Positions 17,835-26,300 of a DNA stretch of 28,257 nt are shown here, piece after piece. The notes beneath the pieces were generated by a model. It was not told the DNA's origin. It did not search any database and saw only the letters and a program-made list of their open reading frames with translations. This DNA is from Protostelium mycophagum (Eukaryota; Evosea; Variosea; Protosteliida; Protosteliaceae). Position 1 is the first letter of the stretch. The number at the start of each line of letters is the position of its first letter. The DNA is taken from the NCBI GenBank assembly GCA_002081555.1, contig KV920999.1, positions 1 to 28,257 on the forward strand. Reading direction: 5' to 3'. The position numbers were made by a program, and so were the translations under genes.

Positions 17835-19924
17835 TTACAGAGGGTATTCAATGCTACCGGTCCAGACGTTGAAGTTGTAGGTGTTTCCGGTGGTTTCGAT
17901 GTCAGGTCCGACGCTTCCGGTGTAAGTCTGGCCGTTGCGCTGGACGCTAACTCTGACTTGTCCGGGTCTGAAGGCAACGCAAGTGTCTTGAAGTCTCTGG
18001 GTGATAGCCATGGTGGTGGAGACGCCACCGATGGTGATGGTGACAATACCTCCGGTGGTACCGGAGATGGAATGTACAGCAACACAGTCGCCAGGCTGTG
18101 GGGGTCAGGGGGGGGTGATGACGTCATAGTTACACTTACGTTGTTCCAGTATAAGTTGGGCTTGCCGGCGCTGTCAGAACGAGACTGGTCCTTTCCGTGC
18201 TTTCTGTACCAGAAGAAGACCTGTTCACATCAGATTTCTTCCCAAAAAAATTGTAAGTGACTCACGCTGTTCTTGGTGAGCTGAGGAGCAGCTCCAGTCT
18301 TGAACCAGGGGATGTAGTAGGAGGACATCTTCAAAAAGGCAGAGTGGTCCATGCCGTTGACATAGTCGGCGCTGAAGGCGGGAACCTCTTGAGAGAGGGG
18401 GGCGATGTAGGAAGACTCTGAGAAGTCGTTCCAGGTGACGATCTCGACGAAATCAGTCTGAGAGGCAATGGCCTGTTGCCATCTGGTGGCCCTGTCACAG
18501 TCAATTTCCCGCCAAAACAACCCTTTCGAATTTTGAATCCTCACCAGATGTTCATAGTACCCAAATCGGAGACAGTTTGGTCGTTGTAAGTCTGGGGCCA
18601 GAACCAGTTCTTGTTCCACTGGGGAAGATGGCAGTAGAACCATGGAGCAACTCCGGACATGTACTGCTTTCCTTTGCTACGTGCTGCAGAGATGGCAGCG
18701 ACGTCGCGAGAGTTGGATTGGTCCTTTCCCCAAGAATCCCAGCTGAAGAGACAGTCGATCATATCGAAGGTCGTGTACATTTGGGCGAGGTCACCGAAGA
18801 AGCTTGGGCAGAAGTAGACGGATCTACCCAACCCATTCTTCCAGTTACGCCAGAAGTCGGGACCCTTTCCTTGACCTCCGAAGGTGGAGACGTAAGGTCT
18901 GCCGTCAGAAAGTCTGCGTTGAATGAGTTTCTATGAATGCTTGAATATCTGATTACGTGTAGTAGGCAGAGTCACCAGCAAATCTGGTGATCCAAGAGGT
19001 GAGCATGTTGTTGTCGGAGATAGAGTCAGTGTCAAGTGAGATGAACAACTTGAAGTTCTTGGACTTGGCAGCGGACAAGAAAGTTACGAAATTCTCCTGC
19101 TGTTGGGGGTCGCCACCGACGTTGACGGCGAAGGCGTCAATACCTAACCACGTCAGTATCTCGTTGTAGACAATATTTCATTACGTACCGACGGATTGAG
19201 CAAGAGCTATAGTGTTTTGGAAGAATGTGTAGTCACTTCCGTACGCAAATCCCATCATGTAGTGAGCAAAGACTTTTCTGTTCAAGTTGCCGGAGGGTGA
19301 GGGTGCTGGTGTGGCGGATGTCTGGGGGGCGGCAGCGGTGGTTTGAGGGCCGGCGGCAGCGGTGGTTTGGGCGGCGGTGGTGCTTTTGGTGACGACTGTA
19401 GAAGGGGCGGGGGACGTGGTGAGAGGGTAGCTGTTGGCAGCGTTGATGGTGAAGGTAATACCTCCGGTGCTGTCTGCTTGGAAGTTGCAGTTGGGGCCAT
19501 TGTATCCGACACAACCCCAGTTGGTGTTCCATCCGGCATTCTCACCATCGATGACCACCTGACGACATCATTACATGATCGGAAGGAAGCCAAACTTCAC
19601 CTTCCATTGGTATCCTTTGTTGGCGACCAGGCCTCTGACGACTACTATCGGAAGGCGTCCGAATTTTACCTTCCATTGGTATCCCTTGTTGGCGACCAGA
19701 CCTCTGACGACTACTTGGTATTCACAATCGACTCTGTAGGTGGGAGCCATGAGTCCTTTGGGCTCAGCGGGGTTCCAGTTAGAGCTGCTTCCAGCATCTT
19801 GTGCCCAGTCACCGACAGCTCTATAGGACTTCTCGCCCCAACCACAGTTCGGGTTAGAGTAGGCAGTTCCGGCAGCGGCAAGGCCGAGGGTGGAGGCTAA
19901 GAGTACAAGAGAAGTCAACTGCAT
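17835..19924 (-). CDS. Secreted alpha-1,3-glucanase, glycoside hydrolase family 71
   Basis: Exons 19924-19601, 19558-19189, 19143-18957, 18913-18545, 18491-18266, 18220-18140 and 18095-17835 give 605 residues (582 if the inner donor at 19669 is used). Order: signal peptide (MQLTSLVLLASTLGLAAAG); a Cys/Trp-rich module that may bind carbohydrate; a Thr/Ala/Pro linker; then the GH71 catalytic domain starting KVFAHYMMGFAYGSDYTFF and passing IDAFAVNVGG, DMIDCLFSWDSWG and WNDFSESSYIAPL, the last being the family's typical WND.-ES-YI string; and a C-terminal beta-rich module (GDCVAVHSISG...). GH71 enzymes cleave alpha-1,3-glucan, a fungal cell-wall polymer, so digestion of fungal prey is a reasonable role. 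The linker suggests O-glycosylation. A 69-bp duplication doubles the first 5' splice site. Confidence 0.9.
19578..19715 (-). repeat. 69-bp tandem duplication across an exon-intron boundary
   Basis: Copies 19715-19647 and 19646-19578 share GTCGTCAGAGG and GATACCAATGGAAGGT and differ at roughly eight positions. Each copy contains GGAAG followed by a GT donor (GTAAAA at 19669, GTGAAG at 19600). The period is a multiple of three, so either donor keeps frame; the longer form repeats 23 residues (VVVRGLVANKGYQWK plus intron-derived sequence). Confidence 0.9.
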
Positions 19925-20385
19925 TGCGTGCGTTGCTCCCGAAAATGAAGATCAGGCAACAGAAATCTCGGAGGTGCGTAAGTGTCAAAGGCGGGAGTAG
20001 CTCGCGCCCAGAAGCGATGGAAGGCCACCTCGAGTCGGGCGGCTTGTAAAAACTTTTGTGCAGTCCCTGACAGTGACAAGTGACATACTTATGTCTAAAT
20101 CGTCGACAGTAATGTCATCAAGCAGTGAACCACAATGCTCCTTCTAATGCCTCGAACTTGCGGTTATGCCTGTCATAAATCTTCGGAATGAACTTCACTG
20201 ATCACGAGATTTCACGGAAGCTTGTCACCAACGGTGTACTGACGCAACGGACCTGGCGGAACTATAGACATCGGAAGCCGCAGCGACCCGCTGGAACTTC
20301 CACACACTTTTAGACAGTCTAAAATCTTTGGATCTGCGGGAGGATGTTGAACAGCTGATCTCAAAAAGAACGTAAATATTTATCC
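19925..20385. other. Intergenic: GH71 upstream / FGDF gene downstream
   Basis: This 461-bp region should hold the GH71 promoter near 19925-20050 (GC-rich, with GGCGGGAG and CTCGCGCCC) and the 3' UTR of the next minus-strand gene. No TATA box, RNA gene or open frame of interest is visible. Confidence 0.5.
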
Positions 20386-23300
20386 TTAAAAGTTGAAGCT
20401 GTAAGAGTTGTGTCCTTGCTGTTGTGGCGGGAAACCTTGGCCTGGATAAGCTTGTCCTTGGTTTGGATAAGCTTGTCCTTGGTTTGGATAAGCTTGTCCT
20501 TGACCTCCTGGATGGGCTTGTCCTTGGCCATAAGTTTGTCCAGGGTAATTCTGAGATTGCTGCGGATATCCTTGCAATTGCGAAGCAAAAACTGTGTTCG
20601 TACCGTATGGTGATTGATAACCTCCATAGTTCTGAGGTGGCTGCCCAAAAGATTGTGCTGGGGTGGGGGCGACGGGGGTGTTTAGGGAGGGAGGGAAGTT
20701 GGGCAGGCCCTGGTTAGGGAAGGCCTGGCCACCGAAGCCACCTTGTACGGGGTAATTCTGGGTCGGAGCGGGGAAAGTCTGAGGGAAGGTTTGACCTTGT
20801 GGTTGGTAGGTCTGACCTTGTGGTTGGAAGGGTTGACCAAAATTCTGAGTTTGTGCGGGGAATGCTTGACTGAATGAGCTCTGGCTCGTTGTAGCCGGTG
20901 CGAAAGAGTTCCCGCCAAATCCTGAGCTCGTGTTGGCGGATTGGAACGACTGGAACCCACTGTTTCCACTCTCAAAAGAACCAAAATCATCATCTGCTGC
21001 AGTGGTAGCAGAAGTGAAGGAGGTGAACCCTCCGAAATCATCTGATGACGTCACACTCGATGGCATGTTGATGTTGAATGTGGATGACAAGGCAGGGGTG
21101 GAGAGCTGGCCCATGGTTACCTTTGGTGCGGAAGGTTTCTCTTCCTGCTTGGATTTTGCGGGCAGACCGAAACCTGACATTCGGATTAGTGGAGACTTTG
21201 AGACTCTCTGACCGTACCTGCGAAAGCGTCTGCAACGGAACGAACGGAGGGTGCGGGTGTTGATGTCTTGACAGGAGGGGGTGGCTGGGGTTTGGGAGTG
21301 GGGGCAGGGGCGGATGCGACAAGGGAGGGAAGTGATTCCAGGAATGAGTCGCCGATGGGGTCTTGAGGTTTCAAAAACATGAAACTTCCATCATCTTCAG
21401 CAGGAGCAGGGGGCGCGTGAGGTGTTCCTGACACATGTCAGTTTAAACGTGAAAAATATAATAAAATACCGTATGTGGGTGGAGCAGTCATTGTAGATTG
21501 CATATTGGTGTCCAAAATGTTCTCGGAAAATTCTCCAAAAGATAATGGTGTCACAAACTGGTTCCCACCTGCCCTCATAGGGGTGGTAGCCAAGTTTTGG
21601 CTGCCAAAGCTCGTTGTAGATGGCGTGAAATTCTTCGTCGTAGAGGGGGGTACAAAGGGTGAGCCAAATGAAGCGTTGGCGGGGGTCATTGGAGTCTGCG
21701 CGAAGCTGAGATTTCCGTAGCCTTTCGCGGCATCCGGAGTTTGTGGGAACGCGAAATTTACTGGATTTTTCGTGGCTTGTGGGGTGGGGGCAAAGCCAAA
21801 ATCTCCGGTAGATTTGGCATCTACAACGGCAGGTGCTGTTTGGAAAGAATCGAAATCGCCGAAATCCTCTGAGCTGTTGTTCGTGAAGTCTCCAAACTCA
21901 AATGACTGCGAGATGTCATGATATGATATCATTGCACAAATATATGATGTCATCAAATACCTCTGATTCGGTGGATGGCTTCGTTGTGGGTGCGGAAAAC
22001 GAAGTGCTTAGAGTGCTCGACTTTGTAAAGTCCCCAAAGCCAAAAGACTTGATCATGTTAATTTGAGATAAAAGAATCAGATAATTATATTTTATTATAA
22101 TATCTCATATTAAAATAATCGAGTGGGAGTTACATCTACAACACAAGATTCGATTGAAAAAAAAGATCTTTGCGCAACCAAAAATAAATTTTACAACTTC
22201 TTTTGTGCTGCGACAAATGAATATAAATGTCGTTTTAGTTTCTGAATAAAATTACAAGAGAAGGATGTGGGGGGTTACCTGTGGCTGGCTCGTTGTAGCC
22301 TTTTGTGGAGAAGCATTGGAGAAATCTCCGAATCCTCCGGTTGTAGATGGCATCTTGATGGGGGTGGGTGCAGGGGGTTGACTCGTTGTAAAGGAATCAA
22401 ATCCAAATGAATTATCCGTTGTAGTCGCAGGTTTTGTTGAGGAAAAATCTCCGAAACCAAAATCCTCCTTGTTAGCGGTTTTGACAGGTGCGGAAACTTC
22501 CGAGAAATTTCCAAATGAGAAATCTTCCGTTGTAGAGGGCTTCTGTACAGCTCCAGTATTTCCCGAAAATTCTCCGAGGGAGCCTCTTCTGGAGGACACG
22601 TTGGACGATGAAGTTGACGCGCGGGAAAATTTTGACAGAGCAGGGGGGGGTTGGGTCTTGGCAGATTCCAAAAGTTTGGAAAAATAAGAAGGCTCTTCGG
22701 TCGTTGTAGACTCACCCCATTCATCTACAATGGGTTAATGTCACAGAAATTTCTGGGATTTCTGACCTGATGGTTTGACCGTGGGAGCAGGTTGAGTTGA
22801 GGTTGTTGTAGATTTGGTGACATCACTCTTCACTGGGGGTCTCCACGAGAAGGAATCCAAGTCATCCAAAGACCTCTCTTCCACGGTCTACAACGCGTCA
22901 GAATAAAATAAAACCAAGTCATTTGTAGTTTTCATTTGCCTATTTTCAGTGAATTTATTTTCGGAAAGACACTATCAAGGCGTCTTTGCAGCAATTTGTG
23001 CCATCATTATGCCGAAGATTGCACCATATGCAAGGCAGCAGAGCTGGACGATGACTATGGTGCACAAGAAAAGCGGGATATACTCATTGATTTGGATGGT
23101 AATGGCTGTAGCGATTACCTGTGGTTTTAGGAAAAACATTCCTCCCTCTTCTTCTGGCTCCGCAGGTTTTTCTGCGTCGACGTTTGTCGAGGATGTCGAC
23201 AAGTCTGGTTTCCCGCCAAAACTGCCGAAAGAAGTGTCTGGTTGTGGATTGAGGGAGGGAGCGGGTGTGCTGGTAAATCCTCCGATGGAGGAAAATTCTC

Positions 23301-26300
23301 CGAAATGATCCTTCTGGGCACTCGAGTCTTCAAAATTTCCAAAGCCAAAATCTAAAGATCATCAATCTACAATTCCTTCTACAACGAGACCTACCGGAGT
23401 TATTTGCGGCAACTGGTGTAGATGTGGAAAATCCGCTGAGATTATTCTGTGTTGAGCCAAAATCACCGAAGGAGAAATCGGAAGTTGTAGATGCGGTTGT
23501 AGATGCACCAAAATCGCCAAAACCATCTGATTTGTTTGTCGACAACGTTGTGGACGCGCCAAAACCCAAATTTCCGAAAGAGCTGTCAGCGCCAGAAAAA
23601 GAGTCGAAATTTCCAAAGTCACCATCGTCTACGATATTTAGATTTCAAAATTAAAATTTGGCGGGAAAACTTACCGTTTGCATTGAAATCCCCGAATTCC
23701 TCGTTCATGAGCGACTGTTTGTCTTCTCCGAAATCTTCTTTTTTGGCGGGAATTTCCAACATGGGTGCAGAGGATGATGACGTCACCTGTACATATCAAC
23801 TTTTGACGATCTACAACGCGTGAGATGTACGTACTTGTGTTTCGGACCTCAAGTCATTCTTGAACATTCCACTCTTGTGGACATCAGGCTCCGAGCTGTG
23901 AGATGATATTACGGGGGTGTAACTAGGCTCCTCTACAACGGATGTACTTTCTGATTTGGTGACGTCATCACTCTTCACTGGGGGTCTCCATGAGAATGAG
24001 CCCAAGTCATCCAGGGACCTCACTTCCACCGTCTACAACGCGTCAGAATAAAATGTGAATATTGAGACTTACCTGTGGTTTTAAGAAATACATTCCTCCC
24101 TCTTCATCATTCTTGTGATCATTGTCTACGGATGACGTCATCACCGTTTCGCTTGATGCCCCGAAACCAAAGTCATCTGCTGACGTCATTTTGAATTTCA
24201 ACCATCTACAACGAACCTGACTTGGCGCTTTCCGCCAGAGCGTTCTTGGATTGTTGAGAATTTTCGAAACCAAAGTCTAGGATGGTGAGTAATTATTATG
24301 AAAGACTACAACGAGACAATTTTTTCACCTGATTTTGGTGTTATTGTCGTTGTAGATGATCCAGAAAATCCACCGAAATCACCGAATCCTAACAGAATGA
24401 ATTTTACAAATTTTGACCTTTACTTCTTACCTGATAAAGTGCTCGTTGTAGATGGAGCACTGGAGAAGCCAAAATCATCAAAACCTAATAAAAATCAGAA
24501 AAAATTATCAAAGGAAAATAAATATAAATATTTGCCTGAGGAGGTTGTGTCGACCTTTGTTGGGGTTTGCGTTGTAGATGTGCCAGAAAATCCGCCGAAA
24601 TCATCAAAACCTGAATCATTTAGATTTCATTGCAGAAATTGGATCTCTTTACCAGAGTTTGTGTCGACCGTTGTTGATGGCTTCGCACTAGAAAATCCTC
24701 CAAAATCGTCAAATCCTGCAATATTTTATTAATAAATTTACAATTTATTTAAAAAATACAAAGAGTGTTTCTCTCACCTGAGGAAGAGGTGTTCATCGTT
24801 GTAGATGGAGTGCTCGAAAATCCTCCGAAATCTCCAAATGAATTATTGGGTGTTGTAGATGTCTTTGTGCTAGAGAATCCGCCGAAATCTAAATCTTCGT
24901 CGTGTCAATTTATGACAGTCTACAACGAGTGAAAATATTACCATCAGAAGAGACTTTGGGAGCAGGTGTTGTAGACGTGCCAAAGTCACTCAAATCTGTG
25001 ACCCCGGATGAAGCCTTGAGGGGGCTTGTGGCAGGCGTTGTAGAGCCACCAAAATCATCGAAAGTTCCAAATCCAGAATCTGTTTTCGTTGTAGATGAGA
25101 AGTTCCCAAAGTCTTCAAAGCCTGAAAATTACGTAAATTCATGAGAAACTTCCTTGAAAAAATCACCTGTCGACTTGGTATCTGTCGACACAGTTGGGCC
25201 AGCGGTAGGGAAATTACCAAAGTTGCTGAATGATTTGGTGTCCATTGTAGATGCAGTTGTAGAATTACCAAAGCCTCCAAAATCCCCGAAGCCTAACATG
25301 AATCACGATTTTACAAATTGTGATGACGTCACCTGTATCTTCTGTTGCTTGAAGAGTTGTAGATCCCGATGGCTTATCTGCTACCGTTGTAGATGAGCTC
25401 AGACCACCAAAATCGAATTCTTAAAAAAATCAGTCTTCAACCAGACATTTATAAAAAGATTCACCTGAGGTATTGGGGGAAACGACCGTTGTAGATTTAG
25501 TGCTAGAAAACCCGCCAAAATCAAAGTCTGAAGATGTAAATCTTTTGACCATTTACAACGAGACAAAACTTACCGTCTGTAGTATTAGCAGACTGCGTTG
25601 TAGACGAGCTTCCCAAACCCGAAAATCCACTGAGATCCCCGAAACCTGGGTTTTTTTAATTCTACAACTCCATAGAGAATTCACGGAAAATTCACCTGAC
25701 GATGCCAGTACCGTTGTAGATGATGAAAATCCAGCGAATTCATCGTTCTGGGAACTTCCAAGTGTACCGGATTCGTTCTTGTTCATCTACAACGGTCAGA
25801 AAAATTCGCAGAAAATCCATTCGTATTCTTCACAGAATATTGAAAAATAAATTTCAATTTTAGAAGATCTTACCTTGAAAGCGTCGAGAGATCCAAAATC
25901 TTGGCTCGTTGTAGATGTGCCTCCCAAGCTCGCGAATCCTCCCAAGGATGATGAGTTTTCTGCGGAATTTCCTAATGATCCAAAACCGAAGGCAGTTGTA
26001 GATGTAGGGAGGGAGAAGTCAGGAGATTCTATCTCACCTTCACCACCAAATAATCCCTCAAATGTTGCTAAAATATTCAAAAAAAGTATAAAAAACACTT
26101 GTCAAGAATTCCACTTCGCCCAAAAACTTAAGATGACGAATTTTTCTTCTAAAAAGACCAAGCCATGCTCCCGACAAAAATTTATCCCAAAAACGGTTTG
26201 GAAATATGAATACATGTAAATATTTGTGACAAAATGATTCACCTTTTGGCGAAGTCGGTTTGGAATCTTCTTTGACCTCTTTACTGTCAAATGATCCGGA

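Noticed and set aside
17820-18260. Plus-strand Gly/Ser/Asp-rich open frame
   Set aside because: It is the antisense of GH71 coding exons, whose minus-strand frame matches a known family.
22936-23308. Plus-strand frames with hydrophobic or Cys-rich peptides
   Set aside because: They lie opposite coding exons and the minus-strand membrane-anchor tail, which is in frame with a supported exon.
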